A stretch of 64,000 bases of DNA from Neolewinella marina. Lineage in GTDB: Bacteria > Bacteroidota > Bacteroidia > Chitinophagales > Saprospiraceae. Each line of letters opens with the position of its first letter. The first letter of the stretch is position 1. This document shows positions 8,454 to 17,462 of the stretch, in pieces. The translations under genes and the position numbers were made by a program. The stretch covers positions 372,001 to 436,000 of the forward strand of contig NZ_PDLO01000001.1 in assembly GCF_002631205.1 (NCBI RefSeq). Direction: 5' to 3'. The notes below the pieces were generated by a model that ran no database searches, was not told the origin of the DNA, and was given only the letters and a program-made list of their open reading frames with translations.

Positions 8454-11400
8454 TTATTGGTTGTTTTTTTCCGGTTTCCAGAACCAGCGGTCGAACTCCT
8501 TGCTGAAGGTGAGCCGGCCACCGTAGCGCAGTACGTTGCCGCCGATGAGTACGTCACGGTCGCGATCGTTGAAGAACTTCAGCCGGAAGGTGCCGTCGGC
8601 GTCGATCAGGTATTCCGCGGTGATGTTGTCGAGATAGGTCTGGGAGGTGCCGGCCAGTTCGTCGGCGTCATTGCCCGCCACACCGTCCACGCTGATCACC
8701 ACCCGGTCGTCGAAGAGGGTTTTGCGCAGGCTCACCCGCAGGTTGGTGTTGGTGGTGCCATCGGTATCCTGGTAGCTGTCGAGCCCGAAATCGAGGTCGA
8801 CGAAGCCTACATACTGATCCGCCAGGTTATTCAGGTAGCCCCCCAGGGCGCTGTTCAGGGTAGTATTGGCCAGGCTGGTGCCGTCTCCCCCACCCTGGTC
8901 GATCAGGGGGATGTTGAAGCCGCCGAAGGCGAGCAGCTGGAAGGCAGTAGTGGTGAGCCGGCTGTCGTCCTGCCGCAGGGTCGACAGAGCATCTTCCACC
9001 GAGCTCAGCCCCAGGTTGCCGTAGGCATCTTCGGGGTAGACCACGTCGGTGGTCAGGTTGCTGGACTGCATATCCCCCGTCAGCCCGATGACCACGTAGA
9101 AGGTCTGCTTGCGCCGCAAGGAGGCCACGTCCGAAGTCGTACCGCTCATCGCTTCCACCAGGGGCTGGGGGGTGGTCTGTACCTCATGGCGGATGGTCAG
9201 GTCGAGAATGGGGTTCTCGATTGGCCCGTTGAATACGACGTTGCTTCCCGGTACGATGGTGAACTTCTTGTTGATGACCTGGTAGACGAAGTCGTAGGTT
9301 CCCTGCACGAGTTCTACCCGCCCGGTGGCCTCCTGGCTGCCGTCGGGGAAGATCTTCAGCGTCAGGTTACCGTCTGCCCGCCCGGTAAAGGTCTGTCCGG
9401 TGACGGGGTCGACCACCACCGTCACGCGGAGGTTGGGCTGGACGTCCAGGTTGAGGGTCATATCCAGGCCGGTGCGGGCTACCGCGATGCTGTCGTTCAG
9501 CACGAGGGTATCGCGGCGCAGGATGTCCGACCACTGGTATTCCTCCTCGAATTCTACGATCCCTTCCACGTCGACCAGTCCCTGGCTGGCCACGGTGTAG
9601 ACGTAGGTGATGTCCGAACCTTCATTGGTAGTGGCGTCGACTTCAATGACGGGCAGGGTGGCCGTTCCCCCGATCTTTACCCGGGCGTCCACCGACATGA
9701 AGCCGTAGTAGTCCGGATTATCATCCTTGGTGGAATTGATGGCCGTAAAGTCCTCTGCGGTGACCAGCATATTCAGGCGGATGTCGTCGAAGCCATTGAC
9801 GGTAATGTTACCGTTGAGCTCCGCATCGTTCCCGTTGCTGTCGTAGATGTTCAGCCCGTTGGAGAAGGTGATGCGCTGGTCTTCAAAGATGATGGGGTTA
9901 TCCCCGAGGCGGAAGCGCTCCCCGAGGAGGCTGATGATCAAACTCGCCTCCTCAAAGGAGAAGCGGCCGTCCATGACGGGGTTCTCCAGGGTGCCGGTGA
10001 GCGCCAACTGTCCTTCCAGGTAGCCTTCCGTATCCTGGAGATAGCCCAGGCTGAAGGGCTCGGCGCTCTTCAGTTGCAGGGCATTCACGTCCATCAGGAG
10101 GTTCATCGGCCCGTTCAGTTCGTAGGTACCCGTTACTTCGAGGTCGTTGCCTGCATCGGTCAGGCCAATGTCCAGGTTATAGACCTGTTCGTTCGTGGAA
10201 GTCACTTCGGCGGTCACGTCGCCCAGCAACGTGCCGGTCCAGGCCAGGCTGTCGATGGTCAGGTCGGTACGTATACCCAGATTCGTCAGGGCGTTGTCCA
10301 GGCCCACGGTACCGTTCAGGGTTCCGGCGGCGGTCTCCTCTTCGGAGAAGATCAGCCGGCTCGGCGTACGCAGGTTAAAGTCGTTGAAGGTAATTACGAC
10401 GTCATTTGGCTCCTGCGTTTGCGCCCTCAGGGACTGCCTCCCGTGGCGCAGGGCCAGGTTGTTGACCAGCAGCACCGTATCGTAGAGTACGATCTCGTTA
10501 TCAGACGGTACCGTCCACGTCTCGAAGTTGAGGATCTGTTCCTCCTCCAGGCTTACCATGAGGGTATCGCCGGACTGATCGATATAGGTGCCCAGGTAGT
10601 GCCGCAGGCTGTCTTCCGCCGTATAGAGTTTCAGCTCGACGAGCAGGCGGTTGTCGACGGTTTCCCCGCTGATTACGGTGCGGCCCAGTTCCAGGTTGCC
10701 GTTCACGTTGATGTCGGCCCAGTCGGCGTTGAAGTTCATGGAAGCGGTATCGCCGATGGCCTTCATGTGGAGGCTGCGGGCCTCCAGACCGGCGTACTCG
10801 ATTTCCGCCACGTCGAGGTTAAACAGGAGTTCGGGAGATGCGTCCCGGTACAACAGAGAAAGCTTGACGGGAGAAAGCTGGGTAAGCCCCGGCACCAGTC
10901 CGCTAGTAAGTACCTGCGGACGCTTCAGTTGGAAGGCTACGTCCACCCGGTTGCCATCCTCCACCGGATCGGGTTGCCGCAGGCTTTCGTCCCAGTAAGC
11001 GAGGATAAACTGCACCATCTTCTCAGGGGTCTTCAGCGGATCGAAGTAGCCGAGCACCTCCGCATCCATTACGTCGGAACGGACGTAAATCTGGTTGTCC
11101 CAGTCGTGCATGGCCGCGGTCAGCAGGAAGCTGTCTACGAAGCTGCTGCCGTCTTCTCCCCGCAGGACAAAGTCATCCAGCCGGACAAAGGCGTCCAGGT
11201 CATAGGGATCAATGCCTTCCGTACGGGCCACCAGTTGGCCGGACACTTCCAGGGGGACCTCGGTCAGGTCCCACTTCTGCAATTCAATCCTTTCCACGTC
11301 CACGATGGCCTCCGCGAACACGGTGCTGTCGGCATTGATGATGTAACGCGCACTGCCGCCCGCCATAAAGTCGGGGTGAAGGAGGTCAAACTCTGCCGAG

Positions 11401-13748
11401 TAGCGGCTGTCGGTCACCAGGGCGGTCAGGTCCAGCAAGGAGTCTCCACCGTTCTGGGCTACATAGGCGTCGATGGCCAGGTTCATGGAGGGCTCCAGTT
11501 GTCCGACTACTTCGGCCTGCACGTCCAGAGGCCCCAGCCCAAGCGTAAGCAGGGTATCCCTCAGCGGGCCGGTGAAGAGGTCCGGAATGTTGACGTTGGT
11601 CAGATTGGCCTGGACGTTCAGGTTTTCGGGGTTGTAGCGTCCCCGCAGGTTCCAGTCGCCGTTCGAGGTTTCCAGTGGCACGTCGAAGGTCAGGTCCGTG
11701 AGCGAACCGGAGATGCTGGCGTTGCGGACACGCAGGCTAGGCAGGTTGAGGTTGGCCGGCAGGAGGCTGTCCGGAAGTATGGTCCGAACGTCTGCGATAT
11801 TGATGCCGAGGTCGCTTACTTCCAGGTTAAGGGCCAGGTTGTCAGGGTCGGTGGCGTTGCGGATGTTGCCGTTGATGCGGGCATAGGTGCTGTCGCCGGG
11901 CAGGTTCAGGCGCAGGTTGACGTCAAGGTTTTCCAGGGGGCCGGACACTGACCCGCTGCCCCGTACGTAGTTGGGCAAGGTGTAGTCCGCCGGTATCGTG
12001 CCCGGGGGTACGTAGGCCAGGATGGTGGCCCGGGTAGCCAGCAGGGTGTCGAGGCGCACGTTGAGCCGGGTACGCGGGTAGGTGGTTACCCCGTTGATCA
12101 CGCCACTGGTACGTACGCGGCTGTTCAGCCCGCTGCCGAATACGCGGTTTTCCAAGGCATAGAGGTCCAGTTCCAATCGCTCATTTGCGTAGCTGGCCCG
12201 GCCTTCAGCCACGATGCGCTGGGGCCAGTCGATGCCCGGGGGCAAAGTTCCCTGAGGCAACAGCGGCAGCAGTGGACCCGGCACCAGGCTGAATTCCCGC
12301 AGCAGCAGTTCTCCGCCGGCACGTTGGGGGTCCAGGATGTTCGTAGCCCGCCCGCTGGCGCGCACCCTGATGCCGGGACCATCCAACTGGATCTGGCCAA
12401 TGTTCATACTGGCTACGGTACCAGTGGCTTGCAGGCTGAAGGTCAAGTCTTGCCCAAGGTTTCCTCGAATCACCGATTCACTCGCCAATTCCGGGGCCAG
12501 CAGGGCGATATCGCGCAGCCCCAGGTGTCCTTCGACCCGGGAGCGGGCGACCAGTTCTTCGAGGTCAGCAGCGGCAAAATCGTAATCGATGGCGGTGTCC
12601 TCGCTGCGCAGCTCACTGTGTGCCGTGCGCAACAGGAAGTCGGTCAGCCCCAGGAAGGTCGGAGAATACACGATCGTCCCTTCGGTACGCTGCAGTTCCA
12701 GACCGCTCTTTTCCCTGCCCTGCAGTTGGCGCAAGCGCAGGTGCAATGAATCCACGATATAGCTGATGTCGGTGGCCTCCGCTTCCACCTCGGTCAGGGC
12801 CAGGTGATTGTAGTCGATCCCCGGCCCCTCCAATTCCGGTAACGGTGTATCCATAGTGAGGGAGAAATCGCGGATTTGGAATAACTCCCCGCGGAATGCG
12901 ATGGAGTCCCCGACCATCAGGTCCGCACCCTCCAGGTTAACGTAGGGTAAATCCGTGGCCAGGTCCAGACTATCCATCCCGAACCGGAAGGCACTTTCCG
13001 AAACCGTAATTCTACCGGCCTGCAGGGCCATGGGTGCCGTTTCGGTAGCGGTGGTATCTACGGGGGTGGTGCTCTCCCCCATGGTAATGGCGGCGTCGGC
13101 TCCTTCCAGTTCCAGGTAATCCAGGGCGAACTCCATGGTATTAAGGTCCGCTTCGGCGATCTCCCCTTCCAGCCTCCGGGCGGTCACGTCCGCCAGGATA
13201 CCCATGGGGTCGTCCTGGTAATAGATGTCGGCGTTGGTCAGGCTGAGGTCGGCACCGTTCAGGTCGATCAGCCAGCCGCCGGAGGTAGCGGCGACGGAGT
13301 CGGCCTGCGGACTGTTCTCCAGGGCCAGGGTATCCACCTGGGGCAGGAAAGCATCGAGCAGGAACTGAATGTTAGAGGTGGAATCGGTCGTAACGATGTT
13401 GGCGTAGACGTCGTCGATCCGGATTTCATTGATGTCGACGGTGGAGCGGATCAGGGCCCACATGTCCAGCCCGACACCCAGGTAGCCCAGCCGGGCGATA
13501 GTATCCCCTTCGGGGTTGTTGACGTAGACCCGTTCGACTTCCAGTCGGTTGGGAAATTCCAGCGAGAGGTCGCCGATACCCACATCCGAGCCCAGGGTCG
13601 ACCGGGCGATTTTTTCCACCTCCTGCGTAATGCGGCTTTGCACAAACGGCAGCTGAATAAGGAGAAAAACCAGCACCAGCAGTCCGAGCACCGATGCTAC
13701 CAGCCAGAATATGAAACGTCCTATTTTTTTACCGATGCTTGCAGCCAA
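8454..13748 (-). CDS. tamB: TamB: translocation and assembly module, DUF490 family
   Basis: A very long (1764 residues) protein with one N-terminal membrane anchor (IFWLVASVLGLLVLVFLLIQLPF, about residues 12-34) followed by an AsmA-like segment and a long beta-taco repeat region. It ends with the conserved TamB/DUF490 C-terminal domain (about 1380-1760, including LVQGTYDFVYQVINKKFTI and FGLDSYQDTDG-type segments). TamB spans the periplasm and is thought to guide lipids or outer-membrane proteins to the TamA/TamL barrel. It precedes tamL with almost no gap. The unusually hydrophilic, Asp/Thr-rich repeats fit the family. A large antisense reading frame over this gene is a codon-phase shadow. 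Confidence 0.9.
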   Translation of the reverse strand: MAASIGKKIGRFIFWLVASVLGLLVLVFLLIQLPFVQSRITQEVEKIARSTLGSDVGIGDLSLEFPNRLEVERVYVNNPEGDTIARLGYLGVGLDMWALIRSTVDINEIRIDDVYANIVTTDSTSNIQFLLDAFLPQVDTLALENSPQADSVAATSGGWLIDLNGADLSLTNADIYYQDDPMGILADVTARRLEGEIAEADLNTMEFALDYLELEGADAAITMGESTTPVDTTATETAPMALQAGRITVSESAFRFGMDSLDLATDLPYVNLEGADLMVGDSIAFRGELFQIRDFSLTMDTPLPELEGPGIDYNHLALTEVEAEATDISYIVDSLHLRLRQLQGREKSGLELQRTEGTIVYSPTFLGLTDFLLRTAHSELRSEDTAIDYDFAAADLEELVARSRVEGHLGLRDIALLAPELASESVIRGNLGQDLTFSLQATGTVASMNIGQIQLDGPGIRVRASGRATNILDPQRAGGELLLREFSLVPGPLLPLLPQGTLPPGIDWPQRIVAEGRASYANERLELDLYALENRVFGSGLNSRVRTSGVINGVTTYPRTRLNVRLDTLLATRATILAYVPPGTIPADYTLPNYVRGSGSVSGPLENLDVNLRLNLPGDSTYARINGNIRNATDPDNLALNLEVSDLGINIADVRTILPDSLLPANLNLPSLRVRNASISGSLTDLTFDVPLETSNGDWNLRGRYNPENLNVQANLTNVNIPDLFTGPLRDTLLTLGLGPLDVQAEVVGQLEPSMNLAIDAYVAQNGGDSLLDLTALVTDSRYSAEFDLLHPDFMAGGSARYIINADSTVFAEAIVDVERIELQKWDLTEVPLEVSGQLVARTEGIDPYDLDAFVRLDDFVLRGEDGSSFVDSFLLTAAMHDWDNQIYVRSDVMDAEVLGYFDPLKTPEKMVQFILAYWDESLRQPDPVEDGNRVDVAFQLKRPQVLTSGLVPGLTQLSPVKLSLLYRDASPELLFNLDVAEIEYAGLEARSLHMKAIGDTASMNFNADWADINVNGNLELGRTVISGETVDNRLLVELKLYTAEDSLRHYLGTYIDQSGDTLMVSLEEEQILNFETWTVPSDNEIVLYDTVLLVNNLALRHGRQSLRAQTQEPNDVVITFNDFNLRTPSRLIFSEEETAAGTLNGTVGLDNALTNLGIRTDLTIDSLAWTGTLLGDVTAEVTSTNEQVYNLDIGLTDAGNDLEVTGTYELNGPMNLLMDVNALQLKSAEPFSLGYLQDTEGYLEGQLALTGTLENPVMDGRFSFEEASLIISLLGERFRLGDNPIIFEDQRITFSNGLNIYDSNGNDAELNGNITVNGFDDIRLNMLVTAEDFTAINSTKDDNPDYYGFMSVDARVKIGGTATLPVIEVDATTNEGSDITYVYTVASQGLVDVEGIVEFEEEYQWSDILRRDTLVLNDSIAVARTGLDMTLNLDVQPNLRVTVVVDPVTGQTFTGRADGNLTLKIFPDGSQEATGRVELVQGTYDFVYQVINKKFTIVPGSNVVFNGPIENPILDLTIRHEVQTTPQPLVEAMSGTTSDVASLRRKQTFYVVIGLTGDMQSSNLTTDVVYPEDAYGNLGLSSVEDALSTLRQDDSRLTTTAFQLLAFGGFNIPLIDQGGGDGTSLANTTLNSALGGYLNNLADQYVGFVDLDFGLDSYQDTDGTTNTNLRVSLRKTLFDDRVVISVDGVAGNDADELAGTSQTYLDNITAEYLIDADGTFRLKFFNDRDRDVLIGGNVLRYGGRLTFSKEFDRWFWKPEKNNQ

Positions 13749-13881
13749 TTGGGGTATACTTGATCCAGTCGTATTGATAGCTTAACGGCTGGTCAAAATG
13801 GGTGTTCGTTCCAATTGAAAATGCTGTTTTTCCGGCATTTTACCTCCAAAAGCCCACCATAATTATCCTATGGTCAGCGGA

Positions 13882-15060
13882 CTAGTCGACCTGCACCACC
13901 AGCCCTTTCAGGTAGTCCCCTTCGGGGTGAAAGAGGCTGACGGGATGGTCGGCCCCTTGGGCGAGCCGGTGGAGAACCCTTGCGGTACGACCGGATTCCA
14001 GTCCGGCGGCCACGATGGTATCCTGGAACAGCTGGCGGTCCACCACCCGGCTGCAGCTAAAGGTGAACAGCAGGCCTCCGGGGCGCAGGGCGGCCATGGC
14101 CCGGGCATTGAGGCGCTTGTAGGCCTGCACGGCCTTGTGGCGCCGGTGTTTGTTCTTGGCGTAGGCGGGCGGATCGACGACCACGATATCGTAGGATCCG
14201 GCCGGAACCGTTTTCAGGTACTCCAGCACGTCGGCCGTATGTACGGCGTGGCGATCACTGAACTCGCCGTTGTGGGCCACGTTGGCCGTGGTCAGCTCAT
14301 TGGCGCGGGCACTCAGGTCCACACTGTCCACCCGCGCCGCGCCGCCCAGCAGGGCGTAAACGGAAAACCCGCCGGTGTAGGCGAAGGTGTTCAGTACCCG
14401 TTGGTCGCGGGCGTAGCTGCCCAACAACCACCGGTTATCGCGCTGGTCCAGGAAGAACCCTGTCTTTTGTCCTTCGGCGATGTCCACCTCAAAGCGGCGC
14501 CCGTTCTCCAGCGCGATCAGGCGGTCGATGGATGCACCGGCGAGGGTTCCGTCCTTTGTTTCACGTCCGTAGCGTTCGGGCAGGACGGCGGAACTTTTAT
14601 CGTAGACCGAATCGATGCCCTCCACGGTCAGCAGCGCCTCGGCGATCCGGTCGCGCTGCCGGTGCATGCCGATGCTGTGGCACTGTACCACGGCCACCGA
14701 CCCGTAGCGGTCCACGATCAGGCCCGGCAGTCCGTCGCCGGCGGCGTGGATCAGGCGGTAGGCGTTGGTTAGGCTATCGCCCGCCAAACCAAGTTGGGTC
14801 CTCAGGGCCAGAGCTGCGGCCAGCTTGCGGTCGATTAGGTCCTCGGCGTAATCCTCCGCCCCGAACTGCAGCATGCGGACGCGAATGCTACCGGCTTGGT
14901 AGTGACCATATCCCAGTACGGCCCCACCGTGGTCGGCCACCCGAACGAGATCGCCTTCCTCCAATCCTTCATCCTGGCGGGCGATGGCACCGGAGAACAC
15001 CCAGGGGCTATAACGTTGGAGGGCGCCTTCGCGCCCTTTGTGAAGGGTAATGGTATGCAT
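13882..15060 (-). CDS. rlmI: class I SAM-dependent rRNA methyltransferase (RlmI-like, PUA domain)
   Basis: Start 15060 (MHTITLHKGREGAL) fits the family N-terminus; the longer frame from 15135 adds a non-conserved leader. The 392-residue protein has an N-terminal PUA domain (about 1-75) and a Rossmann methyltransferase domain with NTFAYTGGFSVYAL (SAM-binding motif I), VVVDPPAYAK (motif IV) and SCSRVVD. RlmI-type enzymes make 5-methylcytosine in 23S rRNA. The catalytic Cys is probably that of the SCS motif. It lies 133 nt upstream of tamB on the same strand and may share its transcript. Confidence 0.85.
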   Translation of the reverse strand: MHTITLHKGREGALQRYSPWVFSGAIARQDEGLEEGDLVRVADHGGAVLGYGHYQAGSIRVRMLQFGAEDYAEDLIDRKLAAALALRTQLGLAGDSLTNAYRLIHAAGDGLPGLIVDRYGSVAVVQCHSIGMHRQRDRIAEALLTVEGIDSVYDKSSAVLPERYGRETKDGTLAGASIDRLIALENGRRFEVDIAEGQKTGFFLDQRDNRWLLGSYARDQRVLNTFAYTGGFSVYALLGGAARVDSVDLSARANELTTANVAHNGEFSDRHAVHTADVLEYLKTVPAGSYDIVVVDPPAYAKNKHRRHKAVQAYKRLNARAMAALRPGGLLFTFSCSRVVDRQLFQDTIVAAGLESGRTARVLHRLAQGADHPVSLFHPEGDYLKGLVVQVD

Positions 15061-15082
15061 GGCAGGGGGAGATTGTGGCCGG

Positions 15083-15090
15083 CGAAGGTA
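15083..15090 (-). promoter_or_regulatory. possible -7 box upstream of rlmI
   Basis: On the minus strand TACCTTCG sits 22 nt before the ATG at 15060, one mismatch from TAnnTTTG. It lies in the 307-nt divergent spacer 15061-15367, which otherwise holds nothing I can assign. Confidence 0.35.
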
Positions 15091-15367
15091 GGGTAAAGCG
15101 ACCTTCCCGGTTGCCGTCATAAATTTCAGCTTCACATACTACCGGCCCGGGCGGCCCGTTAGTAGGGAAACAAACCAACCCGTTTCGGCCGGCCCGTTGC
15201 ACCCGTCGCCCCTCCGAAACCCAGTCAAAGCCTTCCGTTTGGCGAAGCTTTGCCCCCCTCAACACGCAATTACTGTTCCTATATAGCAGATCGACCTAAC
15301 CCATTACCCCGTTTCATTTCGGCGTTCCTCACCCTTGCGTGGGAGCGTTCGACTAAAACATTACCTT

Positions 15368-16321
15368 ATGAAATTCTCTCTTGTTTCCACCCGCTTGCTG
15401 GTGGCTTTAACCCTCATGTTCTTTGCTTTCAGCTGCTCCGAAGACGACCCCGCTACCCCCGCCGGCGAAGGCAACGGTGACTTCTCCGTAGAGATGACCG
15501 ATGCCCCCATCGATGACGCCCAGGTGAAAGCGGTCTTCGTAACCGTTTCCGACATTCGCGTCGACGGACAATCCGTGGAGGGCTTCAACAGCACCACCGT
15601 GGAAATCTCTGCCCTGACCAACGGCAATACCGAGACCCTTTACGACGGACAACTCGCCGCTGACTCCTACTCCAAACTGGAAATCGTACTGGAAGACGGC
15701 GCCAACGCCGTGAACGGTGGCCCCGGCTGCTACGTCCTCAACCAGGACAACGAGAAGATTGCCCTGGAAGTAGCCAACGATGGCGTACTTACCGTACAGA
15801 ACTCCGACTTCACCCTGAGTGAGAGCGGTTCGGTCGCCGCCGTGGTCGACTTCGACCTGCGCAAGGCCCTGGTCCGTACCGACAACGAGGCCAAGCCCTA
15901 CCGCTTCGCCGCCGAAAGCCGCCTGGAAAACTCCCTGCGCTTCGTGACCAAGGACCGCAGCGGTACCATCACCGGTACCATCAACGACGAGAGCAACCAG
16001 AACGGTGAGATCGTCGTCTACGCTTACGCCAAAGGCACCTACTCCGACAGCGAGGCCCAGGGCAGCAGCGACGATGAGCTCTTCCTCAACGCCGTAAGCA
16101 GCACCACCGTCAACGGCAACATGGAGTACACCCTGGCCTTCCTCGAAGAAGGACAGTACGAGCTGGTAGCCGCTTCCTACAAGGACACCGACAACGACGG
16201 CGAGGTAGAAATGCGGGGCACCTTCGAGCTCTCCACCCTGACCAACCTCGACCTCGCGGGCATTGCCGTAACCGGAAACAGCACCACCACGGCCGACTTT
16301 ACGATCAAGCTGATCTTCTAG
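15368..16321 (+). CDS. DUF4382 domain lipoprotein
   Basis: Start 15368 gives MKFSLVSTRLLVALTLMFFAFSC, a lipoprotein signal with the lipid Cys at about residue 23, followed by an acidic linker. The DUF4382 domain occupies about 35-190 and has the characteristic opening SVEMTDAPIDDAQVKAVFVT. A C-terminal beta domain (about 200-317) with acidic DxDxDG-like loops (DTDNDGEVEM) may bind calcium. The protein is expected at the outer membrane. Its role is unknown. A strong hairpin terminator follows within 25 nt. Confidence 0.85.
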   Translation: MKFSLVSTRLLVALTLMFFAFSCSEDDPATPAGEGNGDFSVEMTDAPIDDAQVKAVFVTVSDIRVDGQSVEGFNSTTVEISALTNGNTETLYDGQLAADSYSKLEIVLEDGANAVNGGPGCYVLNQDNEKIALEVANDGVLTVQNSDFTLSESGSVAAVVDFDLRKALVRTDNEAKPYRFAAESRLENSLRFVTKDRSGTITGTINDESNQNGEIVVYAYAKGTYSDSEAQGSSDDELFLNAVSSTTVNGNMEYTLAFLEEGQYELVAASYKDTDNDGEVEMRGTFELSTLTNLDLAGIAVTGNSTTTADFTIKLIF

Positions 16322-16344
16322 TCCACCCGTTGGAATACCTTTAC

Positions 16345-16377
16345 GCAGCCCCCGCCGGTTCTTCCGGCGGGGGCTGC
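16345..16377 (+). terminator. intrinsic terminator after the DUF4382 gene
   Basis: A perfect 14-bp stem GCAGCCCCCGCCGG / CCGGCGGGGGCTGC with loop TTCTT, 23 nt after the stop. The following FAD oxidoreductase frame begins only 18 nt later, so that gene has almost no room for a separate promoter. Confidence 0.85.
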
Positions 16378-16394
16378 TTCGTTTATACAATCAC

Positions 16395-17462
16395 ATCGCC
16401 ATCGACTACCTCATCGTCGGTCAGGGACTGGCCGGCACCCTCATCGGTTACCGCCTCGAGCAATCCGGCCACCGGGTCACCTACGTCGACGCCCCGGAGC
16501 AAACGGCCGCCAGCAGCGTGGCCGCCGGCATCGTCAATCCGATCACCGGCCGCCGCTTCGTGAAAAGCTGGCGCATCGATGAGTTGCTGCCCGCCGCCCG
16601 CCAACTGTATCGCGATCTCGAACGGCAACTGGATACACCGATCTGGCAGGAGATTCCCCTGGTCCGTACCCTCTTCAACCGTGGCGACGAGAACGACTGG
16701 CTCGCCCGCGGGGGGGATCCGGCGTACGCCGATTACCTGATCGATCAGCCCGACCTTGGTAGTATCCCCCAAATTACCCGACCGGCCTACGCCTACGCCG
16801 GGGTCGGACACAGCGCGAGGGTCAACCTGGCTGGAATGGTAGGTGCCTTCCGCCGCCAACGACTGGCGACCAGACAACTGATCGCCGCCCCCCTGGACTA
16901 TTCCGCCATTAGCCCGGAACCGGATACCCCCCCGCGGGTAACCCTGCCCGGAGGATCCGTAGCCCGTAGTTTCGACCGGGTCATTTTTTGCGAGGGCTGG
17001 CGCGCCCGGTTCAACCCATGGTTCGGCCAACTGCCCCACGGCGGCACGAAGGGTGAGGTACTCATCGTAAGACTGGACTCCCCTCCCCTGGACCGACTGT
17101 TCAAGCACCGGGTGTTCCTGGTACCCCTCGGCGACGGCACTTACTGGGTAGGCGCTACCAGCAGCAACTCCTTTCCCGATGACCGGCCGACCCCCGCGAA
17201 CCGGACCTACCTCGAGGACCGGCTGCGGGAAGTAATGACCGTTCCCTTCGAGGTCGTAGATCACCGCGCGGCGGTGCGCCCCACGGTTCGCGACCGGCGG
17301 CCCATGATCGGGGCTCACCCTGCCATTCCTTCCTTCTACCTCTTCAACGGACTGGGCACCAAGGGTGCCTCCCTTGCTCCCCTGGTCAGCGCCTGGCTCG
17401 CCGATCACCTTGACCACGGTGCCCCCCTGCCCGCTGAGGTGGACGTTCGACGGTTCTTTTAA
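16395..17462 (+). CDS. FAD-dependent oxidoreductase (DAO / glycine oxidase-like), start codon unclear
   Basis: The frame encodes IDYLIVGQGLAGTLIGYRL, an N-terminal FAD-binding GxGxxG motif from about 16401, then a DAO-family body ending in FNGLGTKGASLAPLVSAWLA, the conserved C-terminal FAD-contact region. Such enzymes oxidise amines or amino acids. No ATG, GTG or TTG exists in frame upstream of the FAD motif; the first is a GTG at 16518 that would delete the motif. Candidate starts are ATC at 16395 or 16401, or CTG at 16374 inside the terminator stem. I give 16395 as a guess. The frame is otherwise intact and its stop abuts the stop of the convergent symporter gene. A non-canonical start, a recent start-codon mutation or a sequence error are all possible. 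Confidence 0.75.
   Translation: MAIDYLIVGQGLAGTLIGYRLEQSGHRVTYVDAPEQTAASSVAAGIVNPITGRRFVKSWRIDELLPAARQLYRDLERQLDTPIWQEIPLVRTLFNRGDENDWLARGGDPAYADYLIDQPDLGSIPQITRPAYAYAGVGHSARVNLAGMVGAFRRQRLATRQLIAAPLDYSAISPEPDTPPRVTLPGGSVARSFDRVIFCEGWRARFNPWFGQLPHGGTKGEVLIVRLDSPPLDRLFKHRVFLVPLGDGTYWVGATSSNSFPDDRPTPANRTYLEDRLREVMTVPFEVVDHRAAVRPTVRDRRPMIGAHPAIPSFYLFNGLGTKGASLAPLVSAWLADHLDHGAPLPAEVDVRRFF

Noticed and set aside
8403-11951. 1182-codon plus-strand frame antisense to tamB
   Set aside because: It mirrors the tamB frame, has low-complexity V/G/H-rich composition typical of antisense shadows in GC-rich genes, and no domain.
14532-15050. 172-codon Arg/Gly/Pro-rich plus-strand frame opposite rlmI
   Set aside because: Low-complexity antisense frame within a gene with clear methyltransferase motifs.
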